Assembly (NCBI GenBank): GCA_934364795.1
Contig: CAKRMK010000005.1
Coordinates: 1 to 64,000, forward strand
Length of the DNA: 64,000 nt
Source: an uncultured Blautia sp.
GTDB lineage: Bacteria; Bacillota; Clostridia; Lachnospirales; Lachnospiraceae
Direction: 5' to 3'
Notes under the pieces: generated by a model
Seen by the model: only the letters and a program-made list of their open reading frames with translations
Databases searched by the model: none
What the model was told of the DNA's origin: nothing
Shown here: piece after piece, positions 7,565 to 16,612 of the stretch
Layout: each line of letters starts with the position of its first letter
Position numbering within the stretch: position 1 is the first letter of the stretch
Translations under genes and position numbers: made by a program

Positions 7565-8290
7565 ATGGAACTGAATGTTGTTGTATGTGAAGATGTAGCT
7601 GCCTTATGTGATTATTTTGGCGAATGTATAGAAAAATGTTTTGGAAAGTATCATTATAGTGTGAACATACATAAATACTATCATCCTGGAGTTTTATTGA
7701 AAGATTTGGATCATATTTGCTGTAATGTTTTTTTTCTGGATATTGATATGCCGGATGTGAATGGAATTGTGTTAGCGAATAAAATCCGGAAACATTTTTC
7801 TGATCAGAATGTCGTTATTTTGTTTATTTCAGATAAGGAAGATATGGTGTATGAGTCGCTGAAAGAGCAGCCATTACGATTTATCAGGAAGAGTCATTTT
7901 AAAAAAGAGATTTCCGAAGCTGTCAGAGCTGTTGTTGGAATATATGAAAATGAACCGGATACATTTTTTATAGAGCAAAATGGCACGATTACAGCACTTC
8001 ATATTTCAGATATTTTTTATATTGAAAGTGCAGGCAGGACTCTGGCTATTCATACAGAAAATAAAAAGTATACGATTTATGGAAAACTGGATAATGTGGA
8101 AGAAAAACTGGCCGGGTATGATTTTATCAGGATTCATAAGTCGTTTCTTGTAAACTGGAAAGTGATATACAGCATAGAGTCAAAATCAGTAATACTTACC
8201 AATCAGGAAATACTTCCGATGAGTAAATACAGAATAACAGCTGTAAAACAGACATACCGTAATTTGATGGAAAAACACTTTTTGAAGTAA
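7565..8290 (+). CDS. LytTR-family response regulator
   Basis: Two-component DNA-binding regulator, 241 residues. The receiver domain spans residues 1-125 with phospho-acceptor D59 in FFLDIDMP. The LytTR DNA-binding domain occupies about 138-238 (IFYIESAGRTLAIHT, FIRIHKSFLVNW). The conserved switch lysine region reads RFIRKSHF. A strong Shine-Dalgarno (TAGGAGG) and an extended TATAAT at about 7532-7537 precede it. It probably pairs with the kinase at 4400-5725 and controls the GH43-CBM6 gene lying between them. Confidence 0.92.
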   Translation: MELNVVVCEDVAALCDYFGECIEKCFGKYHYSVNIHKYYHPGVLLKDLDHICCNVFFLDIDMPDVNGIVLANKIRKHFSDQNVVILFISDKEDMVYESLKEQPLRFIRKSHFKKEISEAVRAVVGIYENEPDTFFIEQNGTITALHISDIFYIESAGRTLAIHTENKKYTIYGKLDNVEEKLAGYDFIRIHKSFLVNWKVIYSIESKSVILTNQEILPMSKYRITAVKQTYRNLMEKHFLK

Positions 8291-8350
8291 AATTGACTTT
8301 GTTTATACAATAATCAGGAGAATACTTACAGTCTGTGCAGGAAAAAATAC

Positions 8351-8380
8351 TTGACATACAGAAATTCCCGCCCTTATAAT
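8351..8380 (+). promoter_or_regulatory. ileS: Promoter of the T-box/ileS transcript
   Basis: TTGACA (8351-8356) and TATAAT (8375-8380), both perfect hexamers, are 18 bp apart. Transcription would begin near 8387, at the base of the T-box leader. Confidence 0.85.
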
Positions 8381-8386
8381 AGACAG

Positions 8387-8690
8387 GAAAACAAGATAGG
8401 CAAAGACTGCGATGGAGACAGTAAGCTGATTTTGAACGTTTTCAGCGAGGCGGGGATGGTGCAAGCCCGTTACAAGTAAATTCAGCCGAAGATCACTCCG
8501 GAGTTTTATTTCAGAAAATGAGAGAGTAGCCACTTGAAAGATGAATACATCCGGCAGCTTTCACAGTAAGAAATAACGGTATTCCCCCGTTACCGGGAGC
8601 ATGTATCGGCTATGTGCCCGTACATTGTAACAGGTGGTATAACGAGTGCTGACAGCTTTCGTCCTTTTACAGGATGGAGGCTTTTTTTGA
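8387..8690 (+). ncRNA. T-box leader (tRNA-Ile sensing) upstream of ileS
   Basis: The 330-nt untranslated leader has the order of a T-box riboswitch. The stem I apical motif reads GGGGATGGTGCAAGCCC (about 8453-8468). A specifier region GAAGATCACTCC follows, in which ATC (8492-8494) is an isoleucine codon, matching the downstream gene. The T-box/antiterminator sequence is AGGTGGTATAACGAG (8632-8646). A terminator follows, with stem 8654-8665 against 8671-8682 and seven T. Uncharged tRNA-Ile would pair at the specifier and at the T-box bulge and prevent termination. Confidence 0.9.
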
Positions 8691-8719
8691 TTTTCATTAA
8701 TTTAAAGGAGGAAAAAACT

Positions 8720-11700
8720 TTGTACCAGAAAGTAGATACGAATCTGAATTTCGTAGAACGAGAGAAAAAAGTAGAAGAATTCTGGAAAGAAAACCATATC
8801 TTTGAAAAAAGTATGGAGAATCGTAAAGAAGGCCCAACATACACTTTCTATGACGGACCGCCAACTGCAAACGGCAAGCCCCATATCGGCCATGTACTTA
8901 CACGAGTTATCAAGGATATGATCCCCAGATACCGTGCAATGAAAGGCTATATGGTTCCGCGTAAAGCCGGATGGGATACCCACGGTCTTCCTGTAGAGCT
9001 TGAAGTTGAGAAGAAACTTGGTCTGGATGGAAAAGAGCAGATCGAGGAATATGGTATGGAGCCATTTATCCAGCAGTGTAAGGAAAGTGTCTGGAAATAC
9101 AAAGGAATGTGGGAAGATTTCTCCTCAACTGTTGGTTTCTGGGCTGACATGGAGCATCCATATGTAACCTACGAAGATAATTACATTGAGTCCGAATGGT
9201 GGGCACTGAAAGAAATCTGGGACAAAGGCCTCTTATACAAAGGCTTTAAGATCGTTCCTTACTGTCCACGTTGCGGAACCCCGCTTTCTTCCCAGGAGGT
9301 TTCCCAGGGCTATAAATTAGTAAAAGAGCGTTCTGCGATCGCACGTTTCAAAGTCGTTGGCGAGGACGCATATTTCCTGGCATGGACCACCACACCGTGG
9401 ACACTGCCATCCAACGTTGCACTTTGTACAAACCCGGATGAGACTTACTGCAAGGTAAAAGCCGCAGACGGATATACCTATTACATGGCAGAAGCACTTC
9501 TGGACAAAGTACTTGGCAAACTTGCAACAGAAGATCAGCCGGCGTACGAAGTTCTTGAGACTTACAAAGGTAAAGATCTGGAATACAAAGAGTATGAGCC
9601 GTTATTCAAATGCACCGGCGATTATGTAGCATCCAAGGGCAAAAAAGCTCACTATGTAGTATGTGACAACTACGTTACCATGAGTGATGGTACCGGTATC
9701 GTTCATATTGCTCCTGCATTTGGTGAAGATGACAGCCGTGTTGGCCGTGAGTATGACCTTCCATTCGTACAGTTTGTAGATGGAAAAGGAAATCTGACAG
9801 CAGAGACTCCATATGCTGGTGTATTTGTCAAGAAAGCTGACCCGATGGTACTTGCAGATCTTGACAAAGAAGGCAAACTGTTTGATGCACCGAAATTTGA
9901 GCATGATTATCCACATTGCTGGCGTTGTGATACACCACTTATCTACTATGCAAGAGAATCCTGGTTTATCAAGATGACAGCTGTAAAAGATGACCTGATC
10001 CGCAACAACAATACCATCAACTGGATTCCGGAGAGCATTGGTAAAGGACGCTTCGGTGACTGGCTTGAGAACGTTCAGGACTGGGGTATCAGCCGTAACC
10101 GTTACTGGGGAACTCCACTGAATATCTGGGAGTGCAGCTGCGGTCACATGGAATCTGTTGGAAGCCGTCAAGACCTTTATGAGAAAACAGGCGATGAGCG
10201 TGCCAAGACAGTAGAGCTTCACCGTCCATATATTGATGAACTGACCATGAAATGCCCGAAGTGCGGTGGAACCATGCACCGTGTACCAGAAGTTATCGAC
10301 TGCTGGTTTGACTCCGGAGCAATGCCATTTGCACAGCATCATTATCCATTTGAAAATCAGGAGCTGTTCAAACAGCAGTTCCCTGCAAACTTTATTTCCG
10401 AAGCTGTTGACCAGACAAGAGGATGGTTCTATTCTCTTCTTGCAGAGTCTACCCTTCTGTTTAACCAGGCTCCGTATAAGAATGTTATCGTTCTTGGACA
10501 TGTACAGGATGAGAACGGCCAGAAGATGAGTAAATCCAAAGGAAATGCAGTTGATCCGTTTGACGCACTGGAAACTTACGGCGCAGATGCCATCCGCTGG
10601 TACTTCTATATCAACAGTGCTCCATGGCTGCCAAACCGTTTCCACGGCAAAGCTGTTCAGGAAGGACAGCGTAAATTCATGGGTACACTTTGGAATACCT
10701 ATGCATTCTTTGTACTTTATGCAAATATCGATGGCTTTGATGCCACAAAATATACACTTGATTATGACAAACTTCCGGTTATGGACAAATGGCTTCTCAG
10801 CAAGCTGAATACACTTGTAAAGACCGTTGACGAAGACCTCAATGATTACAAGATCCCGGAGACTGCAAGAGCGCTTCAGGGCTTTGTAGATGAGATGAGT
10901 AACTGGTATGTAAGACGCTGCCGTGAGCGTTTCTGGGCAAAGGGAATGGAGCAGGATAAGATCAATGCTTACATGACTCTTTATACCGCACTGGTAACTG
11001 TTGCAAAGGCAGCAGCTCCTATGATTCCGTTCATGACAGAGGATATCTACCAGAACCTTGTAAGATCCCTTGACAAGACTGCTCCGGAAAGTATCCATCT
11101 TTGTGACTTCCCGGAAGTAAAAGAAGAGTGGATCAACAAAGAGCTGGAAGACAGCATGGAAGAAGTTCTTGAGGTTGTTGTTCTTGGCCGCGCATGCCGT
11201 AACACAGCAAATATCAAGAACCGTCAGCCAATCGGAACCATGTATGTAAAAGCACCGAAGAAAATGGATGAGTATTTTACAGATATCATTGCAGATGAGC
11301 TGAATGTAAAAGAAGTAAAATTTGCAGATGATGTAGAATCCTTTATTTCCTACAGCTTCAAACCACAGCTTCGTACAGTTGGACCAAAATATGGCAAACT
11401 TCTTGGCGGAATCCGTACTGCACTTGCAGAAATTAACGGAAGCCAGGCTATGAACGAGCTGAAAACAAATGGTGTCCTTGTACTTGACATTGATGGAAAC
11501 AAAGTAGAGCTTACAGAGGAAGACCTGCTGATCGAGACAGCACAGACAGAGGGCTATGTAACAGAGACAGAAGGCGAGACTGCTGTTGTCCTGGATACAA
11601 ACCTGACACCTGAACTGATTGAAGAGGGATTTGTCCGTGAGATCATCAGTAAAGTACAGACCATGCGTAAAGAGGCTGGCTTCGAGGTTATGGACAAGAT

Positions 11701-11872
11701 CCGCGTTTCTGTAAAAGACAATGACAAGATTGCTGAAACCATGAAAGCAAATGAAGCAGAGATTAAATCTGAGGTTCTGGCTGAAGAGGTTGTCTATGGT
11801 GAGACAGATGGTTATGTAAAAGAGTGGAACATCAATAAAGAGCATGTAACACTTGGAGTAACCAAATTATAA
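8720..11872 (+). CDS. ileS: Isoleucyl-tRNA synthetase
   Basis: Class I aminoacyl-tRNA synthetase that charges tRNA-Ile in the cytoplasm and edits valine. The start is a TTG at 8720 with AAAGGAGG nine bases upstream; the frame is open further back to 8612, but that part lies inside the T-box. The product is 1050 residues. The HIGH signature is at 55-58 (PTANGKPHIGHV), KMSKS at 602-606, an editing (CP1) domain lies between, and an anticodon-binding domain rich in helices follows. CxxC pairs (CPRCG, CPKCG) occur in the body. Length and the C-terminal extension after residue about 830 fit the longer IleRS class. The T-box implies induction by isoleucine starvation. Confidence 0.97.
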   Translation: MYQKVDTNLNFVEREKKVEEFWKENHIFEKSMENRKEGPTYTFYDGPPTANGKPHIGHVLTRVIKDMIPRYRAMKGYMVPRKAGWDTHGLPVELEVEKKLGLDGKEQIEEYGMEPFIQQCKESVWKYKGMWEDFSSTVGFWADMEHPYVTYEDNYIESEWWALKEIWDKGLLYKGFKIVPYCPRCGTPLSSQEVSQGYKLVKERSAIARFKVVGEDAYFLAWTTTPWTLPSNVALCTNPDETYCKVKAADGYTYYMAEALLDKVLGKLATEDQPAYEVLETYKGKDLEYKEYEPLFKCTGDYVASKGKKAHYVVCDNYVTMSDGTGIVHIAPAFGEDDSRVGREYDLPFVQFVDGKGNLTAETPYAGVFVKKADPMVLADLDKEGKLFDAPKFEHDYPHCWRCDTPLIYYARESWFIKMTAVKDDLIRNNNTINWIPESIGKGRFGDWLENVQDWGISRNRYWGTPLNIWECSCGHMESVGSRQDLYEKTGDERAKTVELHRPYIDELTMKCPKCGGTMHRVPEVIDCWFDSGAMPFAQHHYPFENQELFKQQFPANFISEAVDQTRGWFYSLLAESTLLFNQAPYKNVIVLGHVQDENGQKMSKSKGNAVDPFDALETYGADAIRWYFYINSAPWLPNRFHGKAVQEGQRKFMGTLWNTYAFFVLYANIDGFDATKYTLDYDKLPVMDKWLLSKLNTLVKTVDEDLNDYKIPETARALQGFVDEMSNWYVRRCRERFWAKGMEQDKINAYMTLYTALVTVAKAAAPMIPFMTEDIYQNLVRSLDKTAPESIHLCDFPEVKEEWINKELEDSMEEVLEVVVLGRACRNTANIKNRQPIGTMYVKAPKKMDEYFTDIIADELNVKEVKFADDVESFISYSFKPQLRTVGPKYGKLLGGIRTALAEINGSQAMNELKTNGVLVLDIDGNKVELTEEDLLIETAQTEGYVTETEGETAVVLDTNLTPELIEEGFVREIISKVQTMRKEAGFEVMDKIRVSVKDNDKIAETMKANEAEIKSEVLAEEVVYGETDGYVKEWNINKEHVTLGVTKL

Positions 11873-12001
11873 GTATAAACTTTGAATTTATTTAACTTTT
11901 GCTTATATGTTTTGAGATAATTTTGCTTTACACTTTAAAAGGTGTCAGTATAAAATGAACTATTTTTATCCGACATTACAATACTATGTTACAGTTCACT
12001 G

Positions 12002-12040
12002 CATTTGCCGGAAATACGTTTTCAGTATCACCGGCAAATG
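12002..12040 (+). other. Hairpin in the glgP leader
   Basis: CATTTGCCGG (12002-12011) and CCGGCAAATG (12031-12040) form a perfect 10-bp stem with a 19-nt loop, 30 bp upstream of the glgP ATG. No T-run follows. It may be a leader structure, an operator, or the terminator of ileS without its U tract. Confidence 0.45.
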
Positions 12041-12069
12041 TTAATGAAACATACAACAGGAGGGACAAA

Positions 12070-14550
12070 ATGATTGATAAACAGTTTGACAAAGAAACCT
12101 TCAAAAAGAGTGTAAAAGATAACGTTAAGTTTCTTTACCGCAGAAAGCTTGAAGAAGCAACCCAGGAGCAGCTTTTCCAGGCTGTAAGCTACACTGTGAA
12201 GGATGTTATCATCGATAACTGGCTTGATACTCAGAATGCTTATGAAGAGCAGGATCCGAAGATTGTATACTATATGTCCATGGAGTTTCTTATGGGCCGT
12301 GCCCTTGGAAACAACCTTTTAAACCTTGGTGCATACGGTGAAGTTAAGGAAGCTCTTGAGGAGCTTGGCATTGATATTAACGCACTTGAGGATCAGGAGC
12401 CGGATCCGGCACTTGGAAACGGTGGTCTTGGAAGACTTGCAGCATGTTTCCTTGATTCTCTTGCAACACTTGGATATTGTGCATATGGCTGTGGAATCCG
12501 TTACCGTTATGGTATGTTCAAACAGGAAATCAGAGACGGATACCAGATTGAGGTCCCGGATGCATGGCTTGAGAATGGATACCCATTTGAGCTTCGTCGC
12601 CCGGAATATGCAAAAGAAGTACATTTCGGCGGATATGTAAGAGTTGAGTATGACCAGGCAACCGGTCAGAATAAATTCATCCATGAAGGATACCAGGCAG
12701 TAAAAGCTATTCCATATGATATGCCAATCGTAGGATATGAGAATAACGTAGTAAATACACTTCGTATCTGGGATGCAGCTGCTATTGAACAGTTTGGATT
12801 TGATTCATTTGATAAAGGTGATTACAAGAAAGCTGTTGAGCAGGAGAACCTTGCAAAAGATATCGTAAACGTTCTTTACCCGAATGACAACAAGATGTCC
12901 GGTAAAGAGCTTCGTCTGAAACAGCAGTACTTCTTCGTATCTGCAAGTATTCAGGCAGCAATCGAGAAATATAAAAAGACACATGATGATATCAAAAAAC
13001 TCCATGAGAAAGTCGTATTCCAGATGAATGATACTCATCCGACTATGGCTGTTGCAGAGCTTATGCGTATCCTCATGGATCAGGAAGGCCTTGGCTGGGA
13101 TGATGCATGGGCAGTTACAACCAAGTGTGTAGCTTACACCAACCATACCATCATGTCCGAGGCTCTTGAGAAATGGCCAATCGAGCTGTTCTCCAGACTG
13201 CTTCCTCGTGTATATCAGATTATTGAAGAGATTAACCGCCGTTTCATCATTGAGATCCAGAACAAATATCCTGGAAATTATGAGAAGATCAAAAAGATGG
13301 CGATCATTTATGACGGACAGGTTAAGATGGCACACCTTGCAATCGTTGCAGGTTATTCTGTAAACGGTGTTGCAAGACTCCATACAGAGATTCTGAAGAA
13401 TCAGGAATTAAAAGATTTCTACGAGATGATGCCAGAGAAATTCAACAACAAAACCAATGGTATCACACAGAGACGTTTCCTGCTTCACGGAAACCAGAAT
13501 CTTGCAGCATGGGTTACAGACCATATTGGACCAGACTGGGTTACAGATCTTTCCCAGATTGGCAAGCTGAAAGTATATGCGGATGATGAGAAAGCTCTTC
13601 AGGAGTTTATGAACATCAAATTCCAGAATAAACAGCGTCTTGCAAAATATATTCTGGAGCACAATGGTGTTGAAGTTGATCCTCACTCCATTTTCGATGT
13701 ACAGGTTAAGAGACTTCATGAGTACAAGAGACAGCTTCTCAATATCCTTCATGTAATCTATCTGTACAACCAGATCAAATTACATCCGGAGATGGAATTC
13801 TATCCAAGAACCTTTATCTTCGGTGCAAAAGCTTCCGCAGCATATGAGCGTGCGAAAAAGATCATCAAACTGATCAACTGTGTAGCAGACGTTGTAAACA
13901 ATGATCCGGCTATCAACGGCAAGATTAAAGTTGTATTCATCGAGAACTACAGAGTATCTAATGCTGAAATGATTTTTGCAGCAGCAGATGTTTCCGAGCA
14001 GATTTCTACAGCAAGTAAAGAGGCTTCCGGTACAGGTAACATGAAGTTTATGCTGAATGGTGCCCTTACACTTGGAACCATGGACGGTGCAAACGTAGAG
14101 ATCGTTGAGGAAGTTGGCCAGGAGAACGCATTTATCTTTGGTATGAGTGCTGACCAGATCATTAACTATGAGAACCACGGCGGATATGATCCAACATTTA
14201 TCTACAACACAGATACTGAGATCCGCCAGGTACTTATGCAGCTGATCAATGGTACATTCTCCAGCGATACAGAGCTGTTCAGAGATATTTATGATTCTCT
14301 TCTCAGCACAAAGAACTGCTCCAGAGCAGACCAGTACTTCATCCTTGGCGACTTCAGATCCTATGCTGAAGCACAGAAACGAGTTGAAGCTGCTTACAAA
14401 GATGAGAAGAAGTGGGCGAAGATGGCACTTCTGAACACAGCTTGCAGCGGTAAATTCTCTTCTGACAGAACAATCCAGGAGTATGTAGATGATATCTGGC
14501 ATCTGGATAAGGTTACTGTAACAAAGGGCAGCGAAGCTGTAGAAAAGTAA
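12070..14550 (+). CDS. glgP: Glycogen/maltodextrin phosphorylase
   Basis: PLP-dependent phosphorylase that releases glucose-1-phosphate from the ends of glycogen or maltodextrins. The ATG at 12070 is chosen because AACAGGAGG lies just before it; the frame opens upstream at 11986 without a ribosome site. The 826 residues match GT35 family length. Recognisable blocks are the EFLMGRALGNNL and GGLGRLAACFLDSLA segments of the N-terminal half and the PLP-binding EASGTGNMKF, with K659 as the Schiff-base lysine, followed by GTMDGANVEI. It stands alone between ileS and its own terminator. A role in mobilising stored glycogen is likely, but the sequence does not separate glycogen from maltodextrin preference. 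Confidence 0.96.
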   Translation: MIDKQFDKETFKKSVKDNVKFLYRRKLEEATQEQLFQAVSYTVKDVIIDNWLDTQNAYEEQDPKIVYYMSMEFLMGRALGNNLLNLGAYGEVKEALEELGIDINALEDQEPDPALGNGGLGRLAACFLDSLATLGYCAYGCGIRYRYGMFKQEIRDGYQIEVPDAWLENGYPFELRRPEYAKEVHFGGYVRVEYDQATGQNKFIHEGYQAVKAIPYDMPIVGYENNVVNTLRIWDAAAIEQFGFDSFDKGDYKKAVEQENLAKDIVNVLYPNDNKMSGKELRLKQQYFFVSASIQAAIEKYKKTHDDIKKLHEKVVFQMNDTHPTMAVAELMRILMDQEGLGWDDAWAVTTKCVAYTNHTIMSEALEKWPIELFSRLLPRVYQIIEEINRRFIIEIQNKYPGNYEKIKKMAIIYDGQVKMAHLAIVAGYSVNGVARLHTEILKNQELKDFYEMMPEKFNNKTNGITQRRFLLHGNQNLAAWVTDHIGPDWVTDLSQIGKLKVYADDEKALQEFMNIKFQNKQRLAKYILEHNGVEVDPHSIFDVQVKRLHEYKRQLLNILHVIYLYNQIKLHPEMEFYPRTFIFGAKASAAYERAKKIIKLINCVADVVNNDPAINGKIKVVFIENYRVSNAEMIFAAADVSEQISTASKEASGTGNMKFMLNGALTLGTMDGANVEIVEEVGQENAFIFGMSADQIINYENHGGYDPTFIYNTDTEIRQVLMQLINGTFSSDTELFRDIYDSLLSTKNCSRADQYFILGDFRSYAEAQKRVEAAYKDEKKWAKMALLNTACSGKFSSDRTIQEYVDDIWHLDKVTVTKGSEAVEK

Positions 14551-14570
14551 TTTGATACGCTAAATATAAG

Positions 14571-14622
14571 AGCTGTATCTACACCAGAGTTTTTTATGAC
14601 GAGGTGTGGATACAGCTTTTTG
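14571..14622 (+). terminator. Rho-independent terminator of glgP
   Basis: AGCTGTATCTACACC (14571-14585) is complementary to GGTGTGGATACAGCT (14603-14617), followed by TTTTTG. Confidence 0.9.
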
Positions 14623-14727
14623 TTTTGCTGATTGTATTTATTTTATAAGTATGTAATAATAACATAAAGATATATTTTTGAACGTGTTACAGTTTGTGAA
14701 AATGCGGGAAGGAGGTCGGAAGCGGTT

Positions 14728-15399
14728 ATGAAGCCCATAGTATCAATTGGAAATCAGGATCCGGTAACTTTGATCACCCGTCCGAGACGTTTTGGCAAAA
14801 CATTAAATAAGTCTTCAGACAATGGAGCTGGTGGAATGTATACACTTTCTCTGACCAATTTTGAAGTGCAGAATATGTTTAAAAGAATGATTCAGGGCTG
14901 GTTTGGAAAAACATGCGTAAGATATAATGATTTTGTTAAAGCATTATTAGCTGATGATGTGGATTATATGAATCAATATATGAACCAGATTGCCATGCAG
15001 ACGTTCAGTTTCTTTGATACAGGTAGTCACACCTTGGAACAGGCAGAACCGGAACGTTTTTATCATGGATTTGTGTTAGGCCTGATGGTAGAATTAGCTG
15101 ATAAATACAGAATTACATCAAATCGGGAGAGCGGACTTGGAAGATATGACATCATACTGGAACCGTTGAAAAAAGACAAGATAGCCTATGTTATAGAATT
15201 TAAAGTATACAAATCCTTCCGGGAAAAAAATCTGGAAGAAACCGCTGAAAATGCATTGAAGCAGATTGAGGAGAAAAATTACGATGAAGAAGTTCTGGCA
15301 AGGGGTATCATCAAAGAAAATATCCGGCATTTTGGGTTTGCATTTAAGGGAAAACAGGTATTGATCCAGCGGGGGGAAACGTGGAGAGAATCGTTTTAG
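14728..15399 (+). pseudogene. AAA-ATPase-like protein with C-terminal PD-(D/E)XK nuclease domain, internally deleted
   Basis: The frame has a good ribosome site (GGAAGGAGGT) and encodes 223 residues, against roughly 500 or more for intact members of this family (PF09820 plus PF08011, as remembered). The start MKPIVSIGNQD joins directly to PVTLITRPRRFGKTLN, skipping the usual stretch up to the P-loop-like RPRRFGKT. It then jumps at KSSDNGAGGMY to the late-family segment YTLSLTNFEVQNMFKRMI. The nuclease half is complete: residues about 95-223 include ESGLGRYDIIL and YVIEFKVYK with the E-x-K active-site pattern. Two in-frame deletions have therefore removed most of the ATPase. The shortened protein could still be made. 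Related debris lies at 1107-1253. Confidence 0.75.
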
Positions 15400-15477
15400 A
15401 AATAATTTTAGAAGAAGTGAGGCTGTTGCAAAATAGATGAGTAATCGTCTGTGGAGTGGCGGCTTCTTTTATGTACT

Positions 15478-15639
15478 AGAGCGTGTTTGAAAAATCATTC
15501 TCACAATCTGCACGCCCCACTTTGCGGTATATTTTACCCGAATTCAGTTGCCGTAGCCCGCTACGGCGCCCTCATCCGGGCAAAATCTCCCACAAATTGT
15601 GACGCACATCTTGCAGAAAGCCTTTTGGGGGCATACTCT
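15478..15639. repeat. Dispersed palindromic repeat, copy B (about 162 bp)
   Basis: Full-length copy in the same orientation as 3961-4127. It begins AGAGCGTGTTTGAAAAA and ends CATACTCT; the core stem GCCGTAG (15550-15556) pairs with CTACGGC (15561-15567), and TTTTACCCG pairs with CGGGCAAAA further out. The ends, flanked by CT and AG, give CTAGAG/CTCTAG inverted termini. It fills most of the gap between the damaged ATPase gene and the tetR promoter. Confidence 0.85.
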
Positions 15640-15692
15640 AGGAAATTCCATTTGTGGCGTTACACCACAGTTCGAGAATTATCAAAAAATAG

Positions 15693-15734
15693 TTGAAAGA
15701 AAATAATAAATATTGTATAATTGACTAAAGTCAA
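15693..15734 (+). promoter_or_regulatory. tetR promoter with overlapping palindromic operator
   Basis: TTGAAA (15693-15698) and TATAAT (15716-15721) are 17 bp apart. Immediately following, and sharing the last base of the -10, is the perfect 14-bp palindrome TTGACTAAAGTCAA (15721-15734), at the predicted transcription start. This placement is typical of autorepression by a TetR-family protein. Confidence 0.65.
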
Positions 15735-15777
15735 AATTAAAAACGATATTAAAGTTATAAGAGGAAACAAAAATAAA

Positions 15778-16473
15778 ATGCCAAAAGGATTACAACATAA
15801 AGGAATTATAAGAAAAAATAAAATGCTTTATGCAGCAGTAAATTTATTTTTAGAGAATGGATATGAAAAGACCACAACCGCATCCATAGCTAAGGCTGCG
15901 GGAATGGCACCATCTTCATTTTTCGCAGCTTTCGAGAATAAAGAGGCTTTGCTGCTGACATTAGTTAAGACAATGTTCGGAAGTCAGTTTGACAATACTG
16001 AGAATTTGCTGGGAGAAAATGCAGATCCATTATTGATTTACGGAGCTGAAACTGCATTGCAGATGTATATAGCAGAATTGTCAGAACCATTGCGGGAATT
16101 GTATGTAGTGGGATATTCATTACCCACAACTTCCGAATATATTTATATCAGCACAGCAAAAAAATTAAGATATATTTTTTCCAAATATGTAGGAACAGAA
16201 GAACTGAAAGTTTTTTATGAAATGGATATTGCTTCGGCTGGAATTACCAGAGGATTTATGGCGAAAAAATGTGATATGTATTTTACCATGGAAGATAAAT
16301 TAAGAAGATTTCTCAAATGCTGTTTTACTTTGTATAAGGTACCGGAGGAAAAGCAAGAGGAAATTATAGGTCAGGTTTTAAAAATGAATTTAAAGCCTAT
16401 GGCTGAGAAAATTATTGCTGATACAGTAAGAAAAGCAGAGGAGGGATTTGAGGCAGTATTGAATGAAGTGTAG
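15778..16473 (+). CDS. TetR/AcrR-family transcriptional regulator
   Basis: One-component repressor with an N-terminal helix-turn-helix. I choose the ATG at 15778 (GAGG upstream), giving 231 residues: the in-frame TTG at 15721 overlaps the -10 hexamer and cannot lie inside the transcript as a start. The DNA-binding helices cover about residues 15-62 (NLFLENGYEKTTTASIAKAAGMAPSS in two parts, then FFAAFENKEALL). The C-terminal ligand domain resembles none I can name. It probably represses itself through the palindrome at 15721-15734. The next gene, 140 bp downstream on the same strand, encodes the repeat-rich secreted protein and may be co-regulated. Confidence 0.88.
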   Translation: MPKGLQHKGIIRKNKMLYAAVNLFLENGYEKTTTASIAKAAGMAPSSFFAAFENKEALLLTLVKTMFGSQFDNTENLLGENADPLLIYGAETALQMYIAELSEPLRELYVVGYSLPTTSEYIYISTAKKLRYIFSKYVGTEELKVFYEMDIASAGITRGFMAKKCDMYFTMEDKLRRFLKCCFTLYKVPEEKQEEIIGQVLKMNLKPMAEKIIADTVRKAEEGFEAVLNEV

Positions 16474-16499
16474 AACAGCAGGATAGGGTAAGGGGTGAA

Positions 16500-16519
16500 G
16501 CATGTTTGAAAAATACTCT
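16500..16519. repeat. Fragment of the dispersed palindromic repeat end
   Basis: GCATGTTTGAAAAATACTCT resembles the terminal GCGTGTTTGAAAAATCATTCT of copy B. Only about 20 bp remain, between tetR and the repeat-protein gene. Confidence 0.4.
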
Positions 16520-16612
16520 TGATCGTGTTCGCAGAATATAAAAACATAGAAAGCAGGAAATATAATGTAAGAAACTATATAACAAGAAGCACCCAAGAAA
16601 GGCGGGAGGGGT

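Noticed and set aside
8441..8460. cre-like site (GAACGTTTTCA) in the ileS leader
   Set aside because: It lies inside T-box stem I, where pairing needs explain the symmetry, and it fits the cre consensus poorly.
8612..8719. Upstream extension of ileS
   Set aside because: These bases form the T-box antiterminator and terminator; the ribosome site is just before 8720.
9602..11845. A 747-codon open frame antisense to ileS
   Set aside because: It is exactly opposite a highly conserved synthetase gene, has no ribosome site, and its product is Cys/Phe/His-rich nonsense typical of the mirror of biased codons.
15653..15669. TGTGG...CCACA inverted repeat upstream of the tetR promoter
   Set aside because: Only five base pairs per arm; too short to call an operator beside the perfect palindrome at 15721.
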